The position numbers were made by a program, and so were the translations under genes. From the NCBI GenBank assembly GCA_964036315.1, contig OZ038485.1, positions 78,051,960-78,115,959 on the forward strand: a stretch of DNA of 64,000 nt. The letters are read 5' to 3'. The stretch is from Acanthosepion esculentum (lineage: Eukaryota > Mollusca > Cephalopoda > Sepiida > Sepiidae). Shown here piece after piece: positions 42,260-53,420 of this stretch (position 1 is the stretch's first letter; every line of letters begins with the position of its first letter). Below the pieces are notes generated by a model. The model did no database searches and was not told where the DNA came from. It saw nothing but the letters and a program-made list of their open reading frames with translations.

Positions 42260-42526
42260 CTGATATATGATAACTTGTTTTGATGTTTGGCTTGAGTGGT
42301 CGACACAACGCGCCATAAACAATCAAGTTTAGATACATGCCGCCAAGTAATAGGAATGTTCCTCTCGTACCATAGAAAGAAATACTTTTCTTTGTGAGGT
42401 AACCCAGCAAAACGCTTCCACAACCTGTGCCACTGCTAGCGATTCCTAAAGCAAGGGTCCGTTTCTTATTGAAATAGCATCACAAAATAACATTTCCGGT
42501 GAAATAACACATTCCAAGAGATAATC
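42260..42526 (-). pseudogene. SLC16/MCT-like gene, exon 3 (with in-frame TGA)
   Basis: Acceptor TTTTCTTCCAG, 267 nt, donor GTAAGT. Reads GLSLGMCYFTGNVIL, a TGA at 42,480-42,482, CYFNKKRTLALGIASSGTGC, then GSVLLGYLTKKSISFYGTRG, TFLLLGGMYLNLIVYGALCR and PLKPNI. Family landmarks: YF.KRR.LA.GIA.SG.G.G in helices 4-5 and the YG.RG...ILGG....N..V.GAL.RPL of helix 6 and the following loop. The TGA replaces a small residue in helix 4. Phases 1/1. Confidence 0.85.
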
Positions 42527-43637
42527 CTGGAAGAAAATAAAGGTTAAAATAATGAGGAAAATAACCAAATATGCAGTCAAGATAAGTAGAAAAAAATTCT
42601 AGAATGTTTCTAATTAATCGCGTGTAATACATTAGAATGATCTGATCCATATTTGATGGACGCGCCGAAATTAATGCCTTCTATATATTTCTCTGGAAAC
42701 TACAACAAACACAAGATGAAGAAAGTTTTCAGCTACGAAAAACTATTTATTCAAAGTCTCTATTCTTAATTATGCATTTTGTAGATTAACTGATGTGCAA
42801 TGATGGCTAGAACGTGGTTTGTCACACAGATCGCTATCATCCCTGCTGAAAGCTATTATTTATCGATTAACTGTGCTCACAACCACTGTTTGTGGAATGT
42901 ACACCCAGTTCTTCTATACCACCAAAATCTTCGATGTAGTGGACCAACATAATATAATGGGATATATTGCTTTAAGAATGCCTCTCTTGCACACGCACAC
43001 ACATGTGTGTGTATATATATATATTTAATTGTTTAAAGAATCGATGCCATCTAGTGTTGCTTTTGTAACATCATTGTATTCTGAACAACTAGTGTTCTTA
43101 TTTGATCCGTAGGTGTGTTATATTTAGGAGAGTCAACGTAGTAGATTATTTAGATGAAATGTACCGTGACAATGTTACTTAAACTTTTCAAAATGTATGA
43201 ATATAGACTAGCATATATTACTGTGATTTAGACATATTAGAATATATATTATTCACTCTATTCTTTTCTGATTTCGGACATTACTTAAGGGATAAAGCTA
43301 AGATGGAAATGTTATAATATCAGTCTATACGGATTTTGTGTCATTTGTTATTTAGAATCGTGTGAATTCAAATGCTTATTTATTGATATATATTAGTTTT
43401 GATTTTTTCATTTGTAATTAAAATGGAGAAACGAAATTTAAACATTTCAAGCTGTTTCTCCGAGTAGATATTTACAAAATTTAACTTATTCTGGTTCAGG
43501 TCTAGTAATTCAAATGCTCAATGAAGATCAAACTCTCGGTACTAGAGATGGCTTTCGAGATTAGAACAATAACCTCTATTTTGCGGCGAGACACGGAGAA
43601 TGACACACAGAAAATAAGATCTTATAATTTCACATAC
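42527..43637. other. Intron 2
   Basis: About 1.1 kb of AT-rich DNA. A (GT)/(TA) patch lies at 43,000-43,025. No element recognised. Confidence 0.6.
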
Positions 43638-43784
43638 CCGCTAAAATTCCATAGGTGAGAATCAGTATTTCTACACTTGGAGCAAACATACTAGCAACAG
43701 CTGAGGCAACGGCAATTATTCCTGCAAGCATCATAATTTGTCGATGACTTGCTTTATAAATGATGAGAACCAACACCAACGGAC
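43638..43784 (-). pseudogene. SLC16/MCT-like gene, exon 2
   Basis: Acceptor CCATTTCCAG, 147 nt, donor GTATGT. Reads (G)GPLVLVLIIYKASHRQIM, MLAGIIAVASAVASMFAPSV and EILILTYGILAG: helix 2, the short basic loop containing the R-x-(V/I)M position, and helix 3 of the MCT fold, ending at the conserved GI..G. Intact; phases 1/1. Confidence 0.85.
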
Positions 43785-44268
43785 CTGGAAATGGCAGAAA
43801 ATGATCTTTGATGACTTGTTTGAGAATCTGGCGTTGCAGTTAATGATTTCACTTTCTTTTTTCATACAATTTTAGATTTTAACGATTCATAAACGTTTCA
43901 AAATCCCAAATACCTCAAATATATGATTAAGACAAAAAAAATTTAATATTTACGAACTAATGTTTAAAAATTGCGTAAGTACATATTTTACCATTTAATA
44001 GTTTTTGTAAAATTTTTCAATTCAAAATAAATCATTGACTTTCTCTATTTCATATTTTAGTTCAGTCTTTCGATGAAAATCCTTGGTATTTAGGGATTGA
44101 TGTATTGAACATTTTATTTCCTTTATTATGCTAAAGTCTGACGCAGTGAATTATAATTTTTTTCACGAAAGTTCACTAACATCAGATTAACATGTATAAA
44201 ATTGGATAAATTTGTTTATATATGTTTTCAAATATTATTTCAGCGTTATTTTTTGTATAAATACATAC

Positions 44269-44494
44269 CACCAAACATTAAAAAACCAGCGAGTACTGAG
44301 CCAACGAGTGACGTTTTGGAAACAGATTCATTGAAAAGGCCAAGAAGTCCTAAAAGGATTATGCCATTCGTTGAAGTAATTCCTGTTACTGTAAAATTTG
44401 TCATAAAAGTGGCGAAGCACACGATCCATCCCCAACCACCGTCTGGGGGTTGTATTCTTGCTTCAGGTGTGGTAACAACATTGATTTCTGGCAT
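44269..44494 (-). pseudogene. SLC16/MCT-like gene, exon 1 (start)
   Basis: ATG at 44,494 (an in-frame ATG 21 nt upstream is possible), then MPEINVVTTPEARIQPPDGG with WGWIVCFATFMTN: the PPDGGWGWVV signature at the start of helix 1 is the family hallmark. It continues NGIILLGLLGLFNESVSKTS, LVGSVLAGFLMFG and a GTATGT donor. 226 nt, phase 1 out. Exon 1 is intact. The family catalyses proton-linked monocarboxylate transport or related solute transport; the substrate of this relative is unknown. The preceding 5' UTR exon was not identified. Confidence 0.88.
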
Positions 44495-47400
44495 GGTATC
44501 CTGCAAAACGCACATAGTACATGATAATGTTAATAATCCGAGATCAAATTAAAAAAAAGAAGTAATTTGTTGTCTCCATTATGAGTAGTCAAAATGAAGA
44601 TACCGTTCAATTAGGAAACAGAACTAACGGAGAAAACAACGGCAAAAATATCTTATAATAAGAAAAATATGAGAAACTAAATACTTCAGTAGATTTAAAA
44701 ACCCTGGCAAGTCTCAACTGATAGATATTCAGCAGGACTCTTATTAATTTGGACAAGGTAGATTAAATTAAAGCAAATCCAAATTTAAATCAAATTATCA
44801 ATTATTATAGCGCCAATAAAAGTTTCTTTCGAATTAAAATCTAATTTTAACTTCAATGATTAAGCCGACAACTTCCGCATAAGTTGCTACAGTTTAAAAA
44901 GAACTGCTTTTCTTAGATTTATTAACCAATTAGAAAACTTTATTTCGACTATGAAAAAACAGCTCATTTGATCCTACTAAATCTAGTATATGTCCATCAA
45001 TTTTATCAGAGTGGAGTACATTGTTTATCTCTTCGACTATACAGACTCTCAGTGAACGCACAGGCCGTCCAGTCAGCGTCAACTGTCCAGTTTGTAACCT
45101 ACCCATTCGCACATACATATATTCACATGGCTTCTTTTTTTCCAGTGACTGACTTTAATTTCTTCTTCAATAAGAAATGTTCATTTAAATTAACACCGCC
45201 TTCAAAGATGAAGTTTTTGCATCATTTGTTAAAAATAATGATTGCGGTTTATTTGAAAACATAACATTATCTTCTCGTTCTTTTGATCACGAATTGTTTA
45301 AATTGAATTTCATATTGTTTTCATTCAGGTTCAACAATGTAATTTTGCATATTTTGGTGGAAGAAGATTTATCTGCAATTAGACATCAGTAATTGTCAAA
45401 TCCGACATCGCGACTTTCTAATTAGAACAGATGACTTTTGCATGAGACTTAATCGAAAGACGTCTTGAAAATCAGGAAACCCAAAAGCAAAAATCCAAAT
45501 ATACGGATGAAAAACAACTTTATATGCATTTCTGAAGAAGGCATTCTGTGTAACGTGTTTCGTCCTCTAGAGAGACTTCATCGAATTAAAGTAATGTTTC
45601 TGTCGATGGGATTATATGCGAGTTGGAAGTGAAGAGGAAAGATATAAAAAAAGCAAACTTCGGTTGTAATTATGCACCTATAGGAAACGTTGAAATATTA
45701 CATTTTAAAATTTAATTTTTTTCTTTTTGCTCAAATGTGCCTGGGCATCTAGTCAAGCTTATTTCACTTAGTTTCCTTATGCTTTTACTTTTTTATTTTT
45801 ATCACTTTTATTATTAAGTATCTCATATTGTGATAATAGATTTGCCAAGAAAGGTGAAATGCTGTATGAAACTCGAAGCAAATTTACCGTCGATGAGCTG
45901 GAAATCAAAGCTTTTTATGTACACTTTTATTTTACTAAATTGCTTTCTATTTCAATGGAAGCAGTATTTTTTAAATCGGACTTATGGTTAGACTCATTAC
46001 AGTGACCAACTAATGCAATGAGTGTGTTGTTTCGTAAAAAAATCACTTGTGTGTTCACACAATTTTATTTAATTTCCTTGTGGTTTCTCCTATGTATTCC
46101 TTGTGGCAATCATTACCGGTAATAGCGTAAATTTTCCCTTCAAGTGCTTATATAAATTATATATTTTATAATCATATAAAAATAGATAGGTCAGGCACAG
46201 AAGTACAGTAAATAAAGACAATAGCTATAAATAAGACACAAACCAAGTGAAAATAGCACGTTAACTCAGAAAACGTGCAAAAATAAGCATGACTGTGCAA
46301 CAAGTGTGATTTACTGGAAAACAGTTGTTGGAATACGAGGGATGATTCCTAAAAAGATTTACAGTAGTGGCTAGAGGAGTAGGAAATCCGTTGAAAAATA
46401 AATGCCATCCGAGCAATAACACAACTGAAAACAACAACAATACTGATAATTACTAATAATACAAAATATGTTGAGCTTGTTCTGACCTACCAATTTATCT
46501 ACTTACATCCCTTCTTACACACATCCCTACCAAATAACCCATCTACTTTGTTCTGTAGGGTGGTGCCGCTTTGAAAACCTTGCCGTCACTTAATTAGCAC
46601 CGTTTATTATAGGCGAGAAAATTTAATGAGTAATAATTATAATACAAAATCTGATGAACTTGTTCTGACCTACCTATCTACCTATGTACCTACTTTGTAT
46701 AAAAACAAAACTAAGAATCCATTTTAGTCCTGGTCGGATGTAATTTACATTCGGATGTAGCTCCTACACCCCTCTACTGTAAGAACCATTTACTCCAGGT
46801 AGGATTTCGAAAATGTAAGAGACAATCTATAAGAGTCTTGAGAAAGGAATGGAAACGAAGAGAAAAATAAGGAATGATTTTTAAAAGTTATAGTTCTCTA
46901 AAGGTAAATAAAATTAAAAAGATTTCTATTTTATCATCACAATTACTAATTTCTAAACAGGTAAACTATTATTGGCATAACATATCAACTTTATATACGC
47001 GTGTACTCAATCCGCAATTTTGAATAACTTAATGTCATTCAATATCCTGTGCCGCATATGTGAATCCAGGTGAAAACTCAACAAATAATAATAACCATAA
47101 TGTTATATATAATAAGAATAATAATATATATGACCCTGTGTTTGTCATTAACAAAATTTCTATTGCCCATCTCGTTTCGCAGATACCTAAAATGAAAGGG
47201 TATAGAGAACCTGACACCTAAAATATGAACATTTAACTTATTCACTTCCTGCTTGATATTTTCTCATTGACCGAGTCTATCCTTCAGGAATTGTAACAAG
47301 CTCTGTCATGTATACGAGAAAGAGAAATACTTCTAAAATATGAGTTAGAACAAAATTAGGAAAAAAGTAAAAGATGGATGAAATGTAGGGAGTAAAAAAA

Positions 47401-47590
47401 AAAAAAAAACAAATTGAAAAGCTAGTGAAAAGAAAACAGGAGATAGAGTTAAATGAAAGACAAAGACAAAAACTTTGACTGTTTTGACTTTACATACATG
47501 TTACATTCTTCAATCTTTTAAAATTTAGTAATAAGGCAATCATTAGAATCAGAAAATGCTGCTATTTCTATTACACATAAAGAGAAATAA
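44495..47590. other. 3 kb upstream of SLC16 exon 1, nothing recognised
   Basis: The promoter or 5' UTR must lie here or further right, but no TATA box or CpG-rich patch stands out. Short (TA), CTAC.TAC and A-run tracts near 46,490-46,700 and 47,395. Confidence 0.5.
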
Positions 47591-47639
47591 GGGTCTAGGG
47601 AACCTGACACTCATAAGACATACTGAATGCAAGAGCGAC

Positions 47640-47790
47640 AGAGGAAAGCAACCTACTGAACGAGATTGTGTCAATGAATGAGAGAATAGCAACTGGGAAT
47701 GATAATGAAAAGACAAGCCGTATTAAGAGCTACAAAGGATAGGTAGTTGTGGAGAGCTGTGATCACCTACGTTATTACACATTGTACAAT
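47640..47790 (+). mobile_element. RTE-like LINE 3' end, third copy
   Basis: GTTGTGGAGAGCTGTGATCA followed by CCTACGTT corresponds to the terminal LWRAVITYV block, with an upstream ATGAATGAGAGAATAGCAAC. Only about 150 bp remain. Confidence 0.45.
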
Positions 47791-47934
47791 AAGAATAACG
47801 AAGGCAATATTTAAAAATATACAGTAAAATATACAGTAAAAATGTTATCAAATCTTTAAAGCTTGCTGAAAATTAGAAGTTATCTCACACTCCCCGAAAC
47901 ACACATATAGGAGATCAAAAGCATTTCCGTGGCC

Positions 47935-48245
47935 TTGTAGGTGATGTAGTATTTTCCACCCTACAACCCCTTTGCCACAGAAGAAATTCTGCGAGCTTAT
48001 TTCCATGGAAATGGAACTGATGAGCTACATTCTCTAATTCCGCCAGTTCAGACCTTTACAGCCACGACCTGCTTTGCCATGTACACAAAGGTCAACGATC
48101 CCCATTCACTTCGTGTTTGGAAATAAAGACCAAATGGACAACTTTTCCCCAAGAGCATACTTCCTCGACCATTACAATCTTAACTTCTTCAAGTCTAGTG
48201 TCAATCATTATACATCCCGCATATCATCATAATCTATAATTGATA
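47935..48245 (+). mobile_element. jockey/CR1-like LINE, C-terminal fragment
   Basis: Frames read FSTLQPLCHRRNSASL, ELMSYIL-like and, near 48,170-48,200, DHYNLNFFKSSVNHY, parallel to DHYNLNLFVSRINRYL at 33.14 kb. The 3' end of the family, lacking all catalytic parts. Confidence 0.65.
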
Positions 48246-49269
48246 GATAGATAAAGGGAACATAGAATAAGAACTATATCAAAAACATTGCTGATAATTT
48301 TAATTTCCATAAGCCTCCAGCAGCCTAAGGTATTAAACTGAAACTCACAATACAGCGTTAATTTCTATGTCCCTTATGTTTATGTCTACAAACGATCTAA
48401 ACCTAATATTGAACATTTTTCACCTATAAAATCGGTCAAGTTTGAACAACCCAATGAAAGCGCTACAATCAATATAAAAAATAAAATAAAAAAGAATTAA
48501 CATTAAATTAAAGCTAAATAAATATAGAAACGATGAACGACAAAAATGAAAAAAGATAATTTACTGACAAGAGGAATGAAGATATGTAATGAATCGGCAG
48601 AAAATGTTGTTCTTTCTTAAACCTTAGGAGATGGTAGGGTTAATATATCTGCCGAAAGGTCGAATGGCGAAGACGAATGGGCCTATCTGTCGGCCCGATA
48701 ATACAAGTCTATTAGCTGGCTGGTCTTCGTACAAGCCAATCCGATTGCTTCTCGCCTTTATTGTACATCTGTACCTTTCAATAGCGTGTTCAATGATAGT
48801 TTGCTGTGTTCTTTTATCTTAAATCGATTTTTTTTTGTATTTCAAATGAGGACGCTGGAACTTCAAACGAGGCTCCGTCCCGAAAGGTTAATATGTTGAG
48901 ATACATTTTAGCTGAACGTTTATTGCTTGTGTAATCCTTGAAAACTTTTGTTCTTCTATCTACGTCCGACTAAAAGGGAACTCCTCTCCGCCGATGCTCA
49001 TACAAAATAATTAGATTTTCATAGGACGTCAACTATAAAGTCAACTGGAAACAATTAGCGTAAACAAAATATTATGTCCCAGCATTAAGACAACATTCAT
49101 AGGTGAACAAATTCGCAAATTCAGCGTTTTCGTACAATAAACAATTTAGTACACGAAGCCATAGAAATCCTTCCATTTATATAAATAGAAAATATTTAAA
49201 AATGAGTATAAATACATAAAGTCACAATTATCAAAATAAAACATTGGAATTGGTCTGTTAAGTATATTA
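48246..49269. other. No gene recognised
   Basis: A GC-richer patch at 48,640-48,760 (63-codon frame) has no recognisable domain. Confidence 0.5.
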
Positions 49270-49372
49270 CAGTGTAACCCGGATATGAGAGAGTTGTCGG
49301 GGCCCGGAGAAGAAGTCTCTTATATCCGGGTTTATCTTATATCAGGGTTTCTCTTATATCCGGGTTACACTG
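49270..49372. mobile_element. MITE with CAGTGTAACCCGG ends, copy 2
   Basis: 103 bp, same ends as 29,687-29,873, flanked by TA (49,268-49,269 and 49,373-49,374). Shares the ATATAAGAGA subterminal repeats and the GTTGTCGGG/CGGAG core, with an internal deletion relative to copy 1. Confidence 0.85.
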
Positions 49373-49374
49373 TA

Positions 49375-50149
49375 TTTAATTTACAAAATAAACCACAATG
49401 TCAAACTGTTTATTATTTCGCAAATGTCTTTACATTCGGTGAAAGCTCCCTGCAAGCAAGTCATTCAATACGTCACTATATGTTTTAACTGAATAACATT
49501 TAAAACTCCATAGTGGGAAAAACAATGCAGGAATAATATTCATTTAACTCATACACAACCGCCCATCAAGCACTCTCTACGAGATATTTGACAAAAACAC
49601 AGTAATAAACAGCTACAGTTGCACCGAGAACACGACGCAAATAATTAAAAAAAGCACAATAGGTAAACAGGTAAACCACCAACAAAACACCCTGCAAAAC
49701 AAAGAACGAATGTCTATTAAACGGGAATTGCTTGCAGAAAAATGTAATATACCAAGTGTGACAATACTACACTGACAAGTCTGAATTAATCCTCACTAAA
49801 CCCTAGGGAGGTTAAGTTGCGTAGTGAACTTTCTTTCTCTCTGTCTGTGGCATTTACCCGTGGAATCCCAAAAGATTGACCTCTCTAGAAACTATGTCGC
49901 GTGGTTGCTAAAATAACTTTTCTCATACATGTGGAGTCACCTGACTCAATATTCAAGGTAACGTGGTAAGTTAGTTGGGGCAACGTAACTCGTGGGATAT
50001 AGAAAACATTTATGTTTAACGTCAGATCAAGGCGAATCCAAAAAGTTATTGCATTATACCAAATACATATTTAGCCCCAGATAATACTACGTTTTGTTTC
50101 GTGACTCAGGAAATTGCAAATCTCAGCGTCAAATCGAACGTTGGTTGAG
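49375..50149. other. No gene recognised
   Basis: No features seen. Confidence 0.5.
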
Positions 50150-50400
50150 TGATTCGTCTTATCAACCCTTTACAGGTTATTTAAAGCTAGAAAGTATTTT
50201 TAGATTGCAAGAATGTTTTTTTTTAGATAATAATGGCTTACTGATACAAGACTTACTTATTAACCCATATCTGGGAGAGAAGACGTGGATTCATAGCTTT
50301 TCCAAGGGTATTTGTGTGTAAGTGGATATAGCGAACCCAACAGGAATGGAAACTCGTCTCTCCGATTAACAATTTTTCATTACGCCACCGGCACATCTAA
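50150..50400 (-). mobile_element. tRNA-derived SINE, copy 3 (old)
   Basis: TTAACCCATATCTGGGAGAG, GGATTCATAGCTTTTCCAAG and GAATGGAAACTCGTCTCTCC line up in order with the SINEs at 14.2 and 15.3 kb. The B-box is eroded. Confidence 0.55.
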
Positions 50401-50532
50401 GCTTACAGCATTTGATAATACCAAGGGGACATCTATATAGCTATTGACCAAGATCGATGTTGCTTAACTTCAGTGATTGTACGGGAATTGTTATTTCAAC
50501 TTGATGTGTCCGTAAATCCTCAAATTGAACGT

Positions 50533-50535
<3 letters not shown>

Positions 50536-50586
<51 letters not shown>

Positions 50587-50622
50587 GAGAGAGAGAGAGG
50601 GGGGAGGGAGGGTGGGGGGTGT
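50536..50622. repeat. (GA)n running into a G-run cluster
   Basis: About 60 bp of GA, then GGGGGGAGGGAGGGTGGGGG at 50,599 onward. Four G-runs of three or more separated by one base satisfy the G-quadruplex pattern. Confidence 0.9.
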
Positions 50623-51394
50623 GGAAAGACGATAATTTGGAATGTTTTGCAAGAAATGTTATGTTCTGTAAAGTTAATGAAATTTAGAATGTGTGTTTAT
50701 CTCTTAGCTGTAAATGGATAAACTATAATTTACCTAAAAAAATACTGTTCTTAATATAAGCTTCTATACTCTATATTTAATTGCAAGCATAGACACACTG
50801 ATCATTTCTATAATATCTCTCCATTAATATTATTTGCTTACAGTTTAAACCGTGAGATACGGACATGGTTTGTTGGGTCGACCGGAAGTTTCCATCTCAA
50901 GAGTTAGGAGTCGAATGACCAAAATCAGTTATTTACGTATAAGGCTCTGAGTGGTATTCCAGTAGCATTGAAAACATTCAACATATAATACAAATTATTA
51001 ATCGACCACTAACAGCGTTTCCATCCCACTTTTGAGGGGCTTTTTTTGTGAGCCAGTATCTGTTTAAGGGAAGCTATAAATACAGAGCATACAAGGGCAG
51101 TTGGCAAACGAATTCCACGTTGTCAACTCAACCGATTTACTAATCCACTGAAACATTTTACCCTTCTCTGATGTAGAGCCAACAAATGAATCCAAGGGGT
51201 TTCATTAAACACACCTCAATGTATGTCATGTCTATGAACTTTCCCCCTTTCAAGTGGTTTTATTAAACACAATGTATGTCTGGTCTATGAAAGTCATTGC
51301 TATGTAAGCGTTACTGACAGACAAATGCAAACATACCTAATTAGATACACACACACACATAAACACACACAAATATATAAGTATGATAAAATAT
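50623..51394. other. No gene recognised
   Basis: No features seen. Confidence 0.5.
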
Positions 51395-53190
51395 ATAAAA
51401 GGTATGTTATATTTATGGGGTAAAGGTGCTCAATATTCGGGATAGAGCGTATGTAAATATAATAAGTGTAGACAGAGTTCAACACAAAATGGTGACAATT
51501 TATTTCATGCTTGAACGCATTTTTCAGGACGTTGTTTAAAAAATTGAACTACTGAGTGATTGAAAGCAATTGTTATAAATGCGTTACTGACAGTATATAC
51601 AGATGGATAAATTGTCGTCTAAATTATGCAAAAATGAAAATAGTACTGACAAATCATTTTAACAGATATATTTACTAAAATTACACAAAAATATCTTGAA
51701 ATAGTAAAAAGTAAATTTATTCAATAAAATCGCCATTAGCTTCATCCACGGCCTCCAGACGACTTCGGAATCTCCTGTAACTCTTCTGGACGGTCTCCTT
51801 TTTTAAGTTGGTGAATGCTGCCATAATCCTTGCCTTCAGTTCATCTTTGGTGTTACAAGGCGTTTTTTTATCTCGTTCAAATGCGCCCCACATATAATAA
51901 TCAAGGAGGTTGCAGTCTGGGGAGTTAGGTGGACAGATGTAAGGGGTGATGCGGTAGCAGATATTGTCTGACAGCCATGACTGAGTTCTCCTGCTTGTGT
52001 GGCATGGTGCAGAGTCCTGTTGCTGGACATAGGGTCATCCAGTAGCCACTTTCTTGACCCAGGGCAGTACTACCTCCTACTTGATATATGCCTGTGTCTT
52101 GAGTCTGAGGCCCTCACCAACAAATTCGGGAGTTCAGAAAGATCAGAGTGAGTTTTTCGAGCTTCCGTACCTTCGCAATCACCATTAGACTCATCCAACT
52201 CTTTCTGAATCCTCTGCACTGTCCTCAATTTGACAACCCAAACACTCTGTTCGTACTGGAGCTTCTGGCGAGAATGTCACGCTGTACAGCATGCCGTTTC
52301 CAAATTTGTGGCGGAGTGAATTGTATAATGATGCTCTTTTTCTCACAGACTGTGCCCAACTGACCCTACTATACTGTGCAGTCGAGAGAATCAAAAACAA
52401 ACAAGACACATTAAAAATATAAAATGACGACAATTTACCCATCGCACAGTGTAGAATAACAGATGGTCGTTAAATCGTAAAGAGAAGTGGTTATAAAAAA
52501 TATTTCGTTTCAAGTTATTTACATAATAATGTGTGAAATTAAAGTAGAATATATTACATTTTTTTACATATGTTTGCTGGTGTCTGTAATGCTTGGTTAG
52601 TTGTACAAAAATCTTTTTTTAATCGGTATCACTTCAAGAAAATCAAGGTGTTACAGGATGTGGAAGAATTAGAAACAGAAACATTAATGATGAACAGAAA
52701 GAGAAGAGAGTGTAAGGAGGTGGACAGTAGATAGCGATTCACATTGGATTTAAATTTTTGCAGATTAAAGTTGACTGGAAAGCATGAAACCGGAAGTTCT
52801 ACAAGCGAGATGTGCGAGAGAAGAAACTGTTATCTGCATGCGTTTATGACCATGTAATTTTAAAAAATGTCTCCAGACTTTTACTTTCATCTCTCTCTAT
52901 CTAAAACGCACACACACATTGGATCATTAATTGGGTAGTTTAAAAAGTATATAAAAAGGCGTTTACGTTGTATACGTCATATCATTTTCTGGACATTAGA
53001 TAAATTTCCCAATCACCAGGCTGTCGATAAATCACCTAATAAAAATCTCACCTCACTGTTAAGCGATAGTTTACTAAAAATAAGTAGTATTAATATTCAT
53101 TCAGATTAATTAAACTTTAAATCAGATAATTCAAATAATGTTTCAGAAAAGTATATTTTATTCTTAAAAGATTTTTTAATAAAGTGAATT
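51395..53190 (+). repeat. Duplicated segment paralogous to 63.21-64.0 kb
   Basis: 51,395-51,595 and 52,450-53,190 match 63,214-64,000 in order and orientation (GGGTAAAGGTGCTCAATAT, GACAGAGTTCAACACAAAAT, GTTTGCTGGTGTCTGTAA, TCTCTCTATCTAAAACGCAC, AAAAAGGCGTTT). Relative to that copy this one contains a mariner-type insertion (51,596-52,449) and the 52,612-52,840 repeat. Confidence 0.85.
51596..52449 (-). mobile_element. Mariner-type (DD37D, maT-like) element relic
   Basis: The ends ATGGATAAATTGTCGTC (51,603) and, reversed, ATGGGTAAATTGTCGTC are inverted repeats, with TA at both edges. On the minus strand between 52,140 and 51,725 the frames give a KVATG.P.VQQQD block, APCHTSRRTQSWLSDNICYR, ITPYICPPNSPDCNLLDYYM and ALKARIMAAF-like to ANGDF. 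There are 37 residues between the second and third catalytic aspartates. The N-terminal half is scrambled or missing. Paralogous empty site at 63.43 kb. Confidence 0.75.
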
Positions 53191-53360
53191 ATGCTGTGCT
53201 GACAGATTTGTCAATATGAAGGAATTCATCGATTTTACTGATAATCAGAAAAATATTATTTAAATCAATTTAAATTCGATTTGAAATACAGCAAAGAATT
53301 TTGCTTATTGGAAATATTAAATTGAATCTATGAGCTTGTAATCAAAATTAAAATCAAAGA
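53191..53360. other. AT-rich spacer
   Basis: No features seen. Confidence 0.5.
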
Positions 53361-53420
53361 TTATTTTTTTAAAAATATGATTTCATCGCTAGCGATGGAA
53401 TCATATTTTTAAAAAAATAA
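53361..53420. repeat. 60-bp palindrome with no spacer
   Basis: Arms of 30 bp (TTATTTTTTTAAAAATATGA then TTTCATCGCT, and the reverse) meet at GCTAGC with one mismatch. Confidence 0.9.

Noticed and set aside
42480..42482. TGA as a selenocysteine codon
   Set aside because: Monocarboxylate transporters are not selenoproteins, and other exons of the locus carry TAG stops as well.
44202..44552. 116-codon plus-strand frame
   Set aside because: Antisense shadow of SLC16 exon 1, which has splice sites and family motifs on the minus strand.
45530..45590. CTGAAGAAGGC near 45.54 kb as another ribozyme
   Set aside because: No GAAA box or pairing stems follow at the right distance.
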